Shown here: positions 44,834 through 54,264 of the stretch, piece by piece
Layout: each line of letters opens with the position of its first letter
Position numbering within the stretch: position 1 is the stretch's first letter
NCBI RefSeq assembly: GCF_025972045.1
Contig: NZ_JAPDHX010000002.1
Coordinates: 496,001 to 560,000 of the forward strand
Source: Micropruina sonneratiae
Lineage (GTDB): Bacteria > Actinomycetota > Actinomycetes > Propionibacteriales > Propionibacteriaceae
Direction of reading: 5' to 3'
DNA length: 64,000 nucleotides
Translations under genes and position numbers: made by a program
Notes under the pieces: model-generated
What the model was told of the DNA's origin: nothing
What the model saw: the letters and a program-made list of their open reading frames with translations, nothing else
Databases searched by the model: none

Positions 44834-45340
44834 TCACCCCTCGTGCAGGGGGTCGAGCAGGTCGCGCAGCATTTCGAGCGCGGCGTCCACGGTCTTGCTG
44901 CGGATGGGCTGCCGGTCGCCCTCGAACTCGAACCGCAGGGCCACCGGTGGCGGCTGGAACATCCCGATCCGGGGGCCGATGGCGGCGATCCAGACCTCGC
45001 CCGGCGGGTGGCCCTCCTGCGGGTCGGGTCCGGCCACCCCGGACGCGGCCAGCGCGTAGTCGGCACCGGTCAGTTCCTGGACGCCCATCACCATCTCGAC
45101 GACGGTCTGTTCCGACACCACGCCGTACTTCGTCAGCACCTCGGGGTTGACGCCGCCGATCCGGGCTTTCTGCTCGGTGGCGTAGACCACCACTCCGCCC
45201 AGGTAGTAGCGCGACGCCCCCGGCACGGCGGTGATGGTCGCGCCCAACTGCCCACCGGTCAGCGACTCCGAGGTGGCCAGGGTCAGGTCACGCTCGGCCA
45301 GCGTGCGGCCAACGATCTCGGCCATGGACAGGTCGGTCAT
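44834..45340 (-). CDS. CinA C-terminal domain protein (nicotinamide mononucleotide amidase, PncC type)
   Basis: The 168-residue protein is the stand-alone CinA C-terminal domain. LATSESLTGGQLGATIT holds the catalytic Ser-Thr-Gly segment. YYLGGVVVYATEQKARIGGV and ALAASGVAGPDPQEGHPPGEVWIA, the latter split in reading, are characteristic. Such proteins deamidate NMN to nicotinate mononucleotide. The ATG overlaps the pgsA stop (ATGA), so they are translationally coupled. In this phylum pgsA-cinA-clgR-recA is a common order. Confidence 0.9.
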   Translation of the reverse strand: MTDLSMAEIVGRTLAERDLTLATSESLTGGQLGATITAVPGASRYYLGGVVVYATEQKARIGGVNPEVLTKYGVVSEQTVVEMVMGVQELTGADYALAASGVAGPDPQEGHPPGEVWIAAIGPRIGMFQPPPVALRFEFEGDRQPIRSKTVDAALEMLRDLLDPLHEG

Positions 45341-45921
45341 CGTTTCTCCTGTTCGGCCAGGCCGGCGCGACGCAGCGCCACAGCCTCGCGGATGTAGGGC
45401 ACGGCGGTCACGGCCGTCACCAGCACCGCTGCCGCCATCACCGCCCAGGCTAGCCACTGCAACCACCCCGGCATCAGCGGCAGCCCGGGCAGGAACAACA
45501 GCAGCGCGACGCTCTGCAGCACCGTCTTGAGCTTGCCGCCCGCATTGGCCGCCATCACCCCGTACTTCAGCATCGCCACCCGCATCCAGGTGATGCCCCA
45601 CTCGCGGACCAGCACCAGCGCGGTGATCCACCACGGCAGTTCACCCAGGATGCTCAGCCCGACGAACGCCATCCCGGTGAGCGCCTTGTCGGCGATCGAA
45701 TCCCACAACTTGCCGAAGTCGGTGATCAGGTTGTATTTGCGGGCGATCCTGCCGTCGACGGCGTCGGTCAGAATGGCGATGCCGAATACTGCGGTGGACG
45801 CCAGCCGCCACCACAGCTCGGCCGGATGGCTCAGCAGCATCCACGCGAACACCGGCACCAGGACCAGACGCAGCACGGTGAGCGCATTGGCGGCATTGAG
45901 CCGGCTCGGCTGTTCGTTCAT
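45337..45921 (-). CDS. pgsA: CDP-diacylglycerol-glycerol-3-phosphate 3-phosphatidyltransferase
   Basis: PgsA makes phosphatidylglycerol phosphate at the membrane. The 194-residue protein has about four membrane helices and the full CDP-alcohol phosphotransferase motif D53-x2-D56-G57-x2-A60-R61-x8-G70-x3-D74-x3-D78. ATG 45921 overlaps the rimO stop (ATGA) and its own stop overlaps the cinA start, giving a tightly coupled rimO-pgsA-cinA unit. Confidence 0.94.
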   Translation of the reverse strand: MNEQPSRLNAANALTVLRLVLVPVFAWMLLSHPAELWWRLASTAVFGIAILTDAVDGRIARKYNLITDFGKLWDSIADKALTGMAFVGLSILGELPWWITALVLVREWGITWMRVAMLKYGVMAANAGGKLKTVLQSVALLLFLPGLPLMPGWLQWLAWAVMAAAVLVTAVTAVPYIREAVALRRAGLAEQEKR

Positions 45922-47333
45922 CGGGCCTCGGCTGCGATCAGGTCGATGCCATCGGCGGCGGTGACGGTGGCCCACACGAGACTACCGACCCGGAGAGCGG
46001 CCCGCCCCGCCACACGCGTGGTGCCGTCGACCTCCGGGCCCTGGTGGGCGGCCCGGCCGACCCCGTCCGGCTGCTCGACCAGCACCTGCACCCGCTGGCC
46101 GATGCGGGCCTCGGCCCGCTCGGCGCACACCTGCTCGACCAGCATCGACATCGACTCCACCCGTTCGGCGACCACGTCGTCGGGCAGCTTGCCGGTCAGG
46201 GTCTCAGCCTCGGTGCCCACCTCGTCGGAGTAGCCGAAGACGCCCATGGCGTCCAGCCGGGCGGCCGAGACGAACTGGGCCAGCGTCGCGAGGTCGGCCT
46301 CGGTCTCGCCCGGGAAGCCCACGATCACGTTGCTGCGGATGCCGGCCTCCGGGGCCACCGCGCGCACCCGGTCGAGCAGGCCCAGGAACGAGTCCGGGTC
46401 GCCGAAGCGGCGCATCCGGCGCAGCACCGCGGGCGCCGCGTGCTGGAAGGACAGGTCGAAGTAGGGCACCACCTTGTCGACGCCGAGCATGCCTTCGATC
46501 ATCCCGGGACGCAGCTCGGCGGGCTGCAGGTACGACACCCGCAGCCACTCGATGCCCTCGACGCGGGACAGTTCGCGAAGCAGGTTCTCCAGCGCCTGCG
46601 GACCGGCCCGCAGGTCCTTGCCGTAGGAGGAGGTGTTCTCGCTGGCCAGGAACAGCTCCTTCACGCCGCGCTCGGCCAGCCAGCGCGCCTCGGCCACCAG
46701 CTCGCCGGGCGGACGGGAGAGGTAGGAACCGCGGAACGACGGGATCGCACAGAAGGTGCACCGCCGGTCGCAGCCGGAAGCGACCTTGAGCGGCGCCATC
46801 GGGGAGTCGTCGAGCCGGCGACGCAGCACCGCCGGGCCGCTCGCCGGTGAGCCGCCGCGCTCGGTGGGGCCGTGTCCCGGCAACACCACGGTGTCGGCCG
46901 CGCCGGGCCGGTCGGCGGGCGCGAGCGGCAGCAGCAGCCGCCGGTCGCGGGGGGCGTGCGCCTGGTGGTGGCCGCCGGCCATGATCCAGCGCAGCCGGTC
47001 GGCGATGTCGGGATAGGCGTCGAAGCCGAGCACGGCGTCGGCCTCGGGCAGCGCGTCGGCCAGTTCGGAGCCGTAGCGTTCGGCCAGGCAACCGACCGCG
47101 ACCACCGCCTTCGCCCGCCCCGACTCCTTGAGGTCGGACGCCGCCAGCAGGGTGTCGACCGAGTCCTTCTTGGCGGCGTCGATGAAGCCGCACGTGTTGA
47201 CCACCACGGCGTCCGCGGCGTCCGGGTCGTCGGTGATCTCGAAGCCGCCGACCTCGAGGCGGGCCAGTAGTTCCTCGGAATCGACATCGTTGCGCGCACA
47301 ACCGAGGCTGACCAGATGCACGCGTGCGTTCAC
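45918..47333 (-). CDS. rimO: Ribosomal protein S12 methylthiotransferase RimO
   Basis: RimO is the radical-SAM relative of MiaB that methylthiolates an aspartate of ribosomal protein S12. The 471-residue protein has [17 protein letters not shown] (first cluster Cys12), [10 protein letters not shown] and [10 protein letters not shown]. The radical SAM triad is in [26 protein letters not shown] and a C-terminal TRAM region follow. Its insert of about 45 residues between the domains is rich in Arg and Pro. GTG 47333 has TAGCCT 6 nt ahead. The 160 nt to ftsK show nothing beyond that promoter. Confidence 0.95.
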   Translation of the reverse strand: MNARVHLVSLGCARNDVDSEELLARLEVGGFEITDDPDAADAVVVNTCGFIDAAKKDSVDTLLAASDLKESGRAKAVVAVGCLAERYGSELADALPEADAVLGFDAYPDIADRLRWIMAGGHHQAHAPRDRRLLLPLAPADRPGAADTVVLPGHGPTERGGSPASGPAVLRRRLDDSPMAPLKVASGCDRRCTFCAIPSFRGSYLSRPPGELVAEARWLAERGVKELFLASENTSSYGKDLRAGPQALENLLRELSRVEGIEWLRVSYLQPAELRPGMIEGMLGVDKVVPYFDLSFQHAAPAVLRRMRRFGDPDSFLGLLDRVRAVAPEAGIRSNVIVGFPGETEADLATLAQFVSAARLDAMGVFGYSDEVGTEAETLTGKLPDDVVAERVESMSMLVEQVCAERAEARIGQRVQVLVEQPDGVGRAAHQGPEVDGTTRVAGRAALRVGSLVWATVTAADGIDLIAAEAR

Positions 47334-47339
47334 CTCAGC

Positions 47340-47345
47340 AGGCTA
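47340..47345 (-). promoter_or_regulatory. -10 hexamer of rimO-pgsA-cinA
   Basis: On the minus strand TAGCCT is followed by GCTGAG and the GTG at 47333. Confidence 0.55.
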
Positions 47346-47493
47346 TCCCAGCGGGCTGTGCGCCGGGCGACCCTGAAAACGGTGCACTCGTTCGACCGGC
47401 CCCGCCGATGCTGAGGCGAGCGGCCTCTCCCCCGTGGTGACGACTGCACCGTTGTCAGGATCGAGCGCGACGAGACCACGTCTCGATCGCCGC

Positions 47494-49980
47494 TCAGCCC
47501 TCGCGCAGGTTGACCAGCACCTCGTCCAGGTCGTCGGGCTTGACCAGCACCTCGCGCGGCTTGGAGCCCTCGGAGGGACCGACGATGCCGCGGGTCTCGA
47601 GGATGTCCATCAGGCGCCCGGCCTTGGCGAAGCCGACCCGCAGCTTGCGCTGCAGCATCGAGGTCGACCCGAGTTGCAGGTTCACCACCAGGGTGGCCGC
47701 CTCGAGCACCAGTTCGAGGTCGTCGCCGATGTCCTCGGCGACCTTGGCCGACGACTCGGCCGGCGCGGCGACGTCGTCGCGGTACTGCGGCTGGAGCTGC
47801 TCGGTGACGTGCTTGACCACCTGCCGGATCTCGGCCTCGGTGACCCAGGCCCCCTGCACCCGGATCGCCTTGGACGCCCCCATCGGCAGGAACAGCCCGT
47901 CGCCCTGTCCGACCAGCTTCTCGGCGCCGGGCGAGTCGAGGATGACCCGCGAGTCGGTCATCGACGACGTCGCGAACGCCAGCCGTGAGGGCACGTTGGC
48001 CTTGATCAGGCCGGTGACCACGTCGGTCGAGGGTCGCTGGGTGGCCAGCACCAGGTGGATGCCGGCAGCCCGGGCCAGCTGGGTGATCCGGACGATCGAG
48101 TCCTCCACGTCGCGCGGGGCCACCATCATCAGGTCGGCCAGCTCGTCGACCACGACCAGCAGGTACGGGTACGGGGCCAGCACCCGTTCCGAGCCCGGCG
48201 GCAGCTTCACCGCGCCGGCCCGGACGGCCTTGTTGAAGTCGTCCACGTGCCGGAAGCCGAAGGCGGCCAGGTCGTCGTAGCGGGTGTCCATCTCGCGGCA
48301 CACCCACTGCAGCGCCTCGGCGGCCTTCTTCGGACTGGTGATGATCGGGGTGACCAGGTGCGGGATGCCTTCGTAGTGGGTGAGCTCGACCCGCTTGGGG
48401 TCGACCAGCAGCAGCTGCACCTCGTCGGGGGTGGCCCGCATCATCACCGAGGTGATCAGCGAGTTGATGAAGCTGGACTTGCCCGAGCCGGTGGCGCCCG
48501 CGACCAGCAGGTGCGGCATCTTGGCCATGTTGGCGACCACGTAGCCGCCCTCGACGTCCTTGCCGAGACCGACCGTCATCGGGTGGTGGTCGTTGCGCGC
48601 GACGGGGCTGCGCAGCACATCGCCCAGCGACACGATCTCCTTGTCGGCGTTCGGGATCTCGATGCCGATCGCTGACTTGCCGGGGATCGGCGACAGGATG
48701 CGCACGTCGGCCGAGGCGACTGCGTAGGCGATGTTCTTGCCGAGTGCGGTGACCTTCTCGACCTTGACGCCGGGGCCGAGCTCGACCTCGTAGCGGGTCA
48801 CCGTCGGACCGCGCATGTACCCGGTGACGGTGGCGTCGATGTCGAACTGGCGCAGCACCTCGGTCAGCCGGCCCACGACCGCATCGGACGCCTGGGTTCG
48901 CGCCTTGGGCACCGAGCCGGCCTTGAGCACCTGCGGCTGGGGCAGCACGTAGGCCACGTCGCCGGCCAACGGGGGCTGCTCGGCGACACCGCTGACGTGG
49001 CTGTGTTCGGGGGCGAGCAGGCTCGCCGCGGCGTCCGGATGAGCGAGGGGGGCATCGGCTTCCACCTCCGGCACGGCGGCGGGAGCCTTCCCGGCGGTCA
49101 CCGGGCTCGCTTCTTCCTCGAGCTCGTCGTCGGCCCAGTGGTCGATCTCGGCCGGCTCGATGTCGCCGACGATCGGGGTGTCGTAGGCCTCGTCGACGCC
49201 GAACTTCAGCTCGGGACCCGCTGCGGGCTTCTCGGGCCGGGCCGGCAGCTTCGCCTTGAACTCGGCGAAACGGGTGGCGAGCTCGTGCAGCGGCATGCCG
49301 ATGATGACCAGGACGCCGAAGAACAGCAGCAGCACCAGCAGCGGCACCGCCACCCAGACGCTGACCAGGTCGGCCACGAAGGTGGAGGCGATGAAGCCAA
49401 GCGCTCCCCCGGCCTCGCGGACGGCGTCGGCGTCCGGGAAGCGGGGCATGCCCTTGGAGATGTGGATCAGGCCGAGCAGGCCGAGCAGCGCCGAACTCCA
49501 GCCGACCACCTGCCGTCCCGCCGGTCCGTTGTGCTCGGGGTGCCGCAGCGTGCGCCAGGCCATCGCCAGGCCGAACAGCGGCAGGGCCACGCTGAGCGAA
49601 CCGAACACGGTGGTGACGCCGATGTGGATCCAGCGACCGAAGGTGCCGGGGATGCCGAACCAGAACTCGGCGGCGATCACGATGGCGAGACCGATCAGGG
49701 CAAGTCCGGCCCCGTCGCGGCGCAGTGCCGGGTCGAGGTCGCGGGCACCGTTGCCGACGCCGCGGACCAGATAGCCGACGCCACGCGCCAGGGCGTTCCA
49801 GGTCGCAGCGATGCCGCGGCCCAGTGCGGGGAGCAGCCCGGGCGAGGACTTGCCGGCGCCCTTGCTGCGGGCGCGCGAGGACGAGCGGGCTGGTGGTTTC
49901 TTGCTTCCGGACGACCGCGGTGCGGAACTGCGCGTGGCGCTGTTACGTGACCGCGACGGGGAAGACGCGCGGGTCGCCAT
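47494..49980 (-). CDS. ftsK: DNA translocase FtsK
   Basis: FtsK pumps chromosome dimers through the septum and activates XerCD. The 828-residue protein has a Ser/Arg/Lys-rich N-terminus of about 50 residues, then four membrane segments up to about residue 250. A linker follows, then the alpha and beta motor domains (Walker A GATGSGKSSFIN near residue 496; VDPKRVELTHYEGIPHLVTP; VVVDELADLMMV). The C-terminal gamma winged helix has TLVVNLQLGSTSMLQRKLRV. ATG 49980 has TAGGGT 7 nt ahead; GTG 49989 overlaps that element. Confidence 0.95.
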   Translation of the reverse strand: MATRASSPSRSRNSATRSSAPRSSGSKKPPARSSSRARSKGAGKSSPGLLPALGRGIAATWNALARGVGYLVRGVGNGARDLDPALRRDGAGLALIGLAIVIAAEFWFGIPGTFGRWIHIGVTTVFGSLSVALPLFGLAMAWRTLRHPEHNGPAGRQVVGWSSALLGLLGLIHISKGMPRFPDADAVREAGGALGFIASTFVADLVSVWVAVPLLVLLLFFGVLVIIGMPLHELATRFAEFKAKLPARPEKPAAGPELKFGVDEAYDTPIVGDIEPAEIDHWADDELEEEASPVTAGKAPAAVPEVEADAPLAHPDAAASLLAPEHSHVSGVAEQPPLAGDVAYVLPQPQVLKAGSVPKARTQASDAVVGRLTEVLRQFDIDATVTGYMRGPTVTRYEVELGPGVKVEKVTALGKNIAYAVASADVRILSPIPGKSAIGIEIPNADKEIVSLGDVLRSPVARNDHHPMTVGLGKDVEGGYVVANMAKMPHLLVAGATGSGKSSFINSLITSVMMRATPDEVQLLLVDPKRVELTHYEGIPHLVTPIITSPKKAAEALQWVCREMDTRYDDLAAFGFRHVDDFNKAVRAGAVKLPPGSERVLAPYPYLLVVVDELADLMMVAPRDVEDSIVRITQLARAAGIHLVLATQRPSTDVVTGLIKANVPSRLAFATSSMTDSRVILDSPGAEKLVGQGDGLFLPMGASKAIRVQGAWVTEAEIRQVVKHVTEQLQPQYRDDVAAPAESSAKVAEDIGDDLELVLEAATLVVNLQLGSTSMLQRKLRVGFAKAGRLMDILETRGIVGPSEGSKPREVLVKPDDLDEVLVNLREG

Positions 49981-49987
49981 GCCCGTC

Positions 49988-49993
49988 ACCCTA
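49988..49993 (-). promoter_or_regulatory. -10 hexamer of ftsK
   Basis: On the minus strand TAGGGT is followed by 7 nt and ATG 49980. Confidence 0.55.
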
Positions 49994-50076
49994 GGACATG
50001 GCTGTGACTTGGCACAGCGCCCACGCCGTCGGGCCCGGCCGGTGCTCCGCCGGGAGCGCGACCTCGGGGGTCGGCC

Positions 50077-50082
50077 TACGAT
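50077..50082 (+). promoter_or_regulatory. -10 hexamer of the gamma-glutamyltransferase-like gene
   Basis: TACGAT is followed by GCTGGG and GTG 50089. Confidence 0.55.
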
Positions 50083-50088
50083 GCTGGG

Positions 50089-51627
50089 GTGCGCAGCACC
50101 GTGCCGTTCGTGGTGAGCGCCGACCATCGCGCCAGCGAGGCCGGCGCCGCGGTGCTGCGGGGCGGTGGCAACGCGGTGGATGCCGCGATCGCCGCCAACG
50201 CGGTGCTGGCGGTGACCGCCCCGCACCTGTGCGGACTGGGCGGTGACCTGCTCGCCCTGGTGTACGCCGACGACGAGGAGGACTGCCTGATCGCGGCCGG
50301 CCGGGCCGGCGCCCGCTCGTCGGCGTCCGAACTGCGAGCGGCCGGGCACCGGTCGATGCCGCTGTTCGGAGATCCCCGTTCGGTGACGATGCCCGGCTGC
50401 GTCGACGGCCTGCTGGCGCTGCACGAACAGTTCGGCAGCCGCGACCTGGACGAGGTGTTCGCGCCGGCGATCATGCTGGCCGAGTGCGGCTTCCGCGCCG
50501 AGGCGCCGCTGGCCGAGTCGGTGGGCCGGCTCGGCCCGGCGGCCCGCGAGCAGCTCAGCGAACTGGCCGGCCAGGCGACCGGTCCGGGCGCGCGGGTGCG
50601 GCGTTTGGGTGTGGCTCGGGCTCTGCGAGCGATTGCGGCGACGGGGCGCGACGGCTTCTACGGCGGCGAGTTCGGCGCCGGACTGCTCGAGTTGCCCGGT
50701 GGCACCTTCGCTGCCCCCGACCTGGCCGTGAACTCGGCCGGCTGGGGGGAACCGTTGCGGGCGTCCGCGTGGGGCGTCGAGCTGTGGGTGGCGCCGCCGC
50801 CGTCGCAGGGCTACCTGCTGCCGGCGTCCGCAATGCTGGCGGCGTCGGTCGACCTGCCGGATCCGGACGACCCCGGCTGGGCGCACCTGCTGATCGAGTG
50901 CGCTGCGGCCGCCGCCCACGACCGGCCCGCCGTGCTGTCCGACCACGCCGACGGCGCCGCGCTGATCGCCTCAGCCGCCGGGCGGCGCTCACTGGTCGAT
51001 CCCGACCGCGCCGGACGCCGTGGGCCGGGTGGCGCCGGAGACACCACCTACCTGTGCGTGACCGATGGCGCCGGCATGGGGGTGTCGCTGATCCAGTCGA
51101 ACGCGTCGGGGTTCGGCTCGCAGCTGGTCGAGCCCAACACGGGCATCAACCTGCACAACCGGGGACTGGGCTTCTCGCTGCAGCCCGGGCATCCGGCCGA
51201 GCTGGCCCCCGGACGCCGTCCGCCGCACACCCTCGTCCCGGCGCTGGCCACCGACGAGGCCGGGCTGCGGGCCGTCTTCGGCACCATGGGCGGCGACGCG
51301 CAGCCGCAGATCCTGCTGCAGCTCGCGGCCCGGCTGTTCCACCATGCCGAACCTCCCGCCGCCGCGGTGGCCGCGCCGCGCTGGGCGTTGCGCAGCGACT
51401 CCGGCTTCGACACCTGGACCTCGAGCGAGGTGTCGGTCGCCGTCGAGGCGGACGCCCCGGCGGGGTGGTTCAACGGGCTCGCCGAGGGCGGTCACCGGCT
51501 GGCCGCCCTGCCACCGCTGAGTTCCGCGGTCGGGCACGCGCACGCGATCGCCCGGCTGGCCGACGGCACCTGGGCGGCCGGCGCGGACCCACGCACGGTG
51601 ATCGGGTCGGTCGCCGAGCCCGGCTGA
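50089..51627 (+). CDS. Gamma-glutamyltransferase family Ntn hydrolase, no signal peptide
   Basis: The 512-residue protein belongs to the GGT family. The N-terminal part has ASEAGAAVLRGGGNAVDAAI and PHLCGLGGDLLALVY. The autoprocessing nucleophile is the first Thr of GDTTYLCVTDGAG, about residue 322. The small subunit has QSNASGFGSQLVEPNTGINL with HNRGLGFS and a GTMGGDAQPQ loop. There is no secretion signal, unlike classical GGT, so it is probably cytoplasmic and acts on a gamma-glutamyl or related amide. GTG start agrees with the -10 element. It stands alone between divergent ftsK and convergent thiL. Confidence 0.85.
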   Translation: MRSTVPFVVSADHRASEAGAAVLRGGGNAVDAAIAANAVLAVTAPHLCGLGGDLLALVYADDEEDCLIAAGRAGARSSASELRAAGHRSMPLFGDPRSVTMPGCVDGLLALHEQFGSRDLDEVFAPAIMLAECGFRAEAPLAESVGRLGPAAREQLSELAGQATGPGARVRRLGVARALRAIAATGRDGFYGGEFGAGLLELPGGTFAAPDLAVNSAGWGEPLRASAWGVELWVAPPPSQGYLLPASAMLAASVDLPDPDDPGWAHLLIECAAAAAHDRPAVLSDHADGAALIASAAGRRSLVDPDRAGRRGPGGAGDTTYLCVTDGAGMGVSLIQSNASGFGSQLVEPNTGINLHNRGLGFSLQPGHPAELAPGRRPPHTLVPALATDEAGLRAVFGTMGGDAQPQILLQLAARLFHHAEPPAAAVAAPRWALRSDSGFDTWTSSEVSVAVEADAPAGWFNGLAEGGHRLAALPPLSSAVGHAHAIARLADGTWAAGADPRTVIGSVAEPG

Positions 51628-51635
51628 GCGTCAGG

Positions 51636-51679
51636 ACTGTGTGAGTTCGGACATCGAGTTCAATGTCCAGGCTCACAGT
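51636..51679. terminator. Imperfect hairpin between the GGT-like gene and thiL
   Basis: GTGAG/CTCAC (51641-51645 with 51672-51676) and GGACAT/ATGTCC (51649-51654 with 51663-51668) stack around a 3x3 internal loop and an 8-nt end loop. It lies in an 81-nt convergent gap and is followed by TCTTTC. Confidence 0.6.
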
Positions 51680-51708
51680 GTCTTTCGGCGGGCCGGCGGC
51701 CGGGACGC

Positions 51709-52656
51709 TCAGAAGTGCCGCCAGCCGGCGCTGTCGCCCTCCCACTCGGCCCCGTCGACGGTGACCTGCGGGTCACCGGCCGAGACCGAGCCGATCACCC
51801 GCCAGCCGTCGGGCACGGCGTCCGCGGAGAAGGTGGCCAGCAGCGCGTGATCGTCGCCGCCGGTGAGGATGAAGGTCAGCGGGTCTCCCCCGCCGACCGC
51901 CGCGGCCACCACGCTCTGCGGTTCGGCGACGTCGAGCCGGGAGGTGTCCACGTCGATCGCCACGCCGGACGCCTCGGCGAGGTGGCCGAGGTCGGCCAGC
52001 AGCCCGTCGGAGCAGTCGATCATCGCGGAGGCCCCGGCCTGCTGCGCCACCTGGCCCTGGCCGTAGGGCGGCTCGGGCACCCGGTGCGCCACTACCACGG
52101 CCCGCGGCGACCGGAAGCCCCGGTTCAGCACCGTCAGGCCCGCGGCGGCCCAGCCCAGGCGTCCGCACACGGCAACCACGTCGCCGGGCCGGGCCCCCGA
52201 GCGGGTGACCGGCGGCCGGCCCTGCAGGTCGCCGAGGACGGTGGCGGTCGCGATGATGTCGCGTCCGCGGGTCAGGTCGCCGCCGAGCAGCAGCACGCCG
52301 GCATTGGCGCACTCCTCGCGGACGCCGGCGGCGAACTCCTGCACCCAGGCCAGCTCCAGCTCGGCGGGAACGGTCAACGCGAGAACCACGCCGATGCCGC
52401 GCGCACCCATCGCCTCGAGATCGGCGACCGCGGCGGCGACGGCCTTGCGCCCGACGTCAGCGGGACCTGACCAGGCCCGGCGGAAGTGCACGTTCTCGAC
52501 CATGGTGTCGGTGGAGACGGCGACGTCGCCGTCGGCGCCGAACACCGCGCAGTCGTCGCCCGGGCCGACACGGAGCGCCGGACCGGTCGGCAGACCGGCC
52601 GTGATGGCCCCGATCAGTTCGAACTCCGTGGTGTCACCGACCGTGCGTCCCGCCAT
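51709..52656 (-). CDS. thiL: Thiamine-monophosphate kinase
   Basis: ThiL phosphorylates thiamine monophosphate to thiamine diphosphate, the cofactor used for example by the phosphoketolase in this window. The 315-residue protein has GPGDDCAVF, STDTMVENVHFR, LLGGDLTRG, MIDCSDGLLADLGHLA and LTGGDDHALL, all typical of the AIR-synthase/ThiL fold. TAAGCT lies 8 nt before ATG 52656 and no Shine-Dalgarno is seen. In this phylum thiL is usually near ddl; here a block of five genes separates them. Confidence 0.95.
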   Translation of the reverse strand: MAGRTVGDTTEFELIGAITAGLPTGPALRVGPGDDCAVFGADGDVAVSTDTMVENVHFRRAWSGPADVGRKAVAAAVADLEAMGARGIGVVLALTVPAELELAWVQEFAAGVREECANAGVLLLGGDLTRGRDIIATATVLGDLQGRPPVTRSGARPGDVVAVCGRLGWAAAGLTVLNRGFRSPRAVVVAHRVPEPPYGQGQVAQQAGASAMIDCSDGLLADLGHLAEASGVAIDVDTSRLDVAEPQSVVAAAVGGGDPLTFILTGGDDHALLATFSADAVPDGWRVIGSVSAGDPQVTVDGAEWEGDSAGWRHF

Positions 52657-52664
52657 GAAAGTTG

Positions 52665-52670
52665 AGCTTA
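52665..52670 (-). promoter_or_regulatory. -10 hexamer of thiL
   Basis: On the minus strand TAAGCT is followed by 8 nt and ATG 52656. Confidence 0.45.
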
Positions 52671-52697
52671 GGGGCTACCCGGTGGAAGCATCCCAGG

Positions 52698-53594
52698 GTG
52701 TCCCCCATCAGCCGCAACCGGGCGCTCGGCGCCGCGGTGGCCGCGTACCTGCTCTGGGGCTTCCTGCCGCCCTTCCTGGCCACGCTGAAACCAGCCGGCC
52801 CGCTGGAGATCCTGGCCCATCGCGTCGTGTGGTCGTTCGCGCTGGTGCTGCTGGCGTTGCTGCTGCTGCGCAGCCGGTGGGACTGGCTGCGCACCCGGGT
52901 GTTCACGCGGCGGACGATCCTGCCGCTGATGGCGGCCGCGGTGCTGGTGGGCACCAACTGGCTGGTCTACATCTGGGCGGTCGCCAACGGCCATGTCGTC
53001 GAGGCGTCCCTGGGCTACTTCATCAACCCGTTGGTGAACGTGCTGCTCGGCGTCCTGCTGTTCCGCGAACAGCTGAGTGTGGGCAGCCGGGTCGGCGGCG
53101 GCATCGCCCTGCTCGGGGTGGTCGTGATCTCGGCCGGCAGCTGGCAGGGATTGTGGGTGTCGCTGGCGCTGGCGTTCAGTTTCGGACTGTACGGGGTGGT
53201 GAAGAAGCGCTCCACGCTGACCGCGCTGCAGGGCTTGCTGATCGAGTCGGCCCTGCTCACGCCGCTGGCGCTGCCCTACCTGCTGTGGCTGGGTTCGGAC
53301 GGCCAGTTCGGGTCGGCCTGGGCGATCAGCGTCCTGCTGGTGGCGGCCGGTGCGGTCACCGCGCTGCCGCTGTGGTTCTTCGCCGTCGCCGCGCCCCGGC
53401 TGGAGTTCGGGGTGCTCGGCGTGCTGCAGTACGTGGCACCCACCATCCAGTTCCTGCTGGGCATCACCGTCTTCGGTGAGCACGTCAGCGGCGTGTACTG
53501 GGCGGGCCTGATCTGCGTCTGGATCGGCTCGATCGTCTACCTGACCCTGACCATCCGCGACCGCGAGGAACCCGAGACGCTCGAACCGACGTGA
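52698..53594 (+). CDS. rarD: EamA family transporter RarD
   Basis: The 298-residue protein has ten hydrophobic segments in two EamA halves. AAYLLWGFLPPFLATLKP near the start, AHRVVWSFAL, VGTNWLVYIWAVANGHVVEA, with SLGYFINPLVNVLLG after it, are RarD signatures. The substrate is unknown (small-metabolite export in relatives). GTG 52698 gives the usual family length and has GGTGGAAG upstream; the TTG at 52662 would add residues that overlap the thiL promoter. It is divergent from thiL. Confidence 0.92.
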   Translation: MSPISRNRALGAAVAAYLLWGFLPPFLATLKPAGPLEILAHRVVWSFALVLLALLLLRSRWDWLRTRVFTRRTILPLMAAAVLVGTNWLVYIWAVANGHVVEASLGYFINPLVNVLLGVLLFREQLSVGSRVGGGIALLGVVVISAGSWQGLWVSLALAFSFGLYGVVKKRSTLTALQGLLIESALLTPLALPYLLWLGSDGQFGSAWAISVLLVAAGAVTALPLWFFAVAAPRLEFGVLGVLQYVAPTIQFLLGITVFGEHVSGVYWAGLICVWIGSIVYLTLTIRDREEPETLEPT

Positions 53595-53646
53595 TAGGCC
53601 GGCCTCGCTCCGGCGGCCCGGCCGGCGAGACGGCAGAGCCATACGG

Positions 53647-54264
53647 TCACAGCCAGCCGTTGTCCCTGGCCAGCCGAGCCGCCTCGACCTTGTTGCGGGT
53701 GCCGGTCTTGCCGATCGCGGCCGACAAGTAGTTGCGCACGGTCGAGGCGGACAGGTGCAGCCGGGACGCGATGTCGGCGATCGTGGAGCCGTCTTCGGCG
53801 GCGGCCAGGACGTCCCGCTCCCGCTCGCTGAGCGGGCTGGACGCCTCACGAAGCGCATGCCGGGCCAGTTCCGGATCGACCACCGTGCCGCCGGCGACCA
53901 CCCGCCGGATGGCCTCGACCAGCGACTCGACGGGGCCGTCCTTGGCCAGGAAGCCGCTGGCTCCGGCGGCCATCGCGCGCTGCACGTACCCGGCCCGGGC
54001 GAACGTGGTGAGGATCAGCACCCTGCACCCGGGCAGTGCGCGGGCCAGCTCGGCGGCGGCGTCCAGGCCGCTGCGCCCCGGCAGTTCGATGTCGAGCAGC
54101 GCCACGTCGGGCCGGGTACGCAGCGCCTCGGACACGACCGCGCCGCCGTCCCCGACCTGCGCGACCACGCGCAGGTCGTCCTCGAGGTCGAGCAACTGGG
54201 CGAGCGCGCCGCGCAGCATGGCCTGGTCCTCGGCCAGCAGGACGCCGATCGGTTCACTGGTCAT
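53647..54264 (-). CDS. NarL/LuxR family response regulator
   Basis: The 205-residue protein has a receiver domain with the phospho-acceptor Asp near residue 57 (VALLDIELPGRSGLD), conserved LTTFAR and FLAKDGP with the Lys. A LuxR helix-turn-helix at the C-terminus contains LSERERDVLAAAEDGSTIAD. Its N-terminus overlaps the end of the histidine kinase gene by 11 nt. The pair most resembles DesKR/LiaSR-type systems. Its target is unknown; the DUF6069 membrane gene just upstream of the kinase is a candidate. Confidence 0.93.
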   Translation of the reverse strand: MTSEPIGVLLAEDQAMLRGALAQLLDLEDDLRVVAQVGDGGAVVSEALRTRPDVALLDIELPGRSGLDAAAELARALPGCRVLILTTFARAGYVQRAMAAGASGFLAKDGPVESLVEAIRRVVAGGTVVDPELARHALREASSPLSERERDVLAAAEDGSTIADIASRLHLSASTVRNYLSAAIGKTGTRNKVEAARLARDNGWL

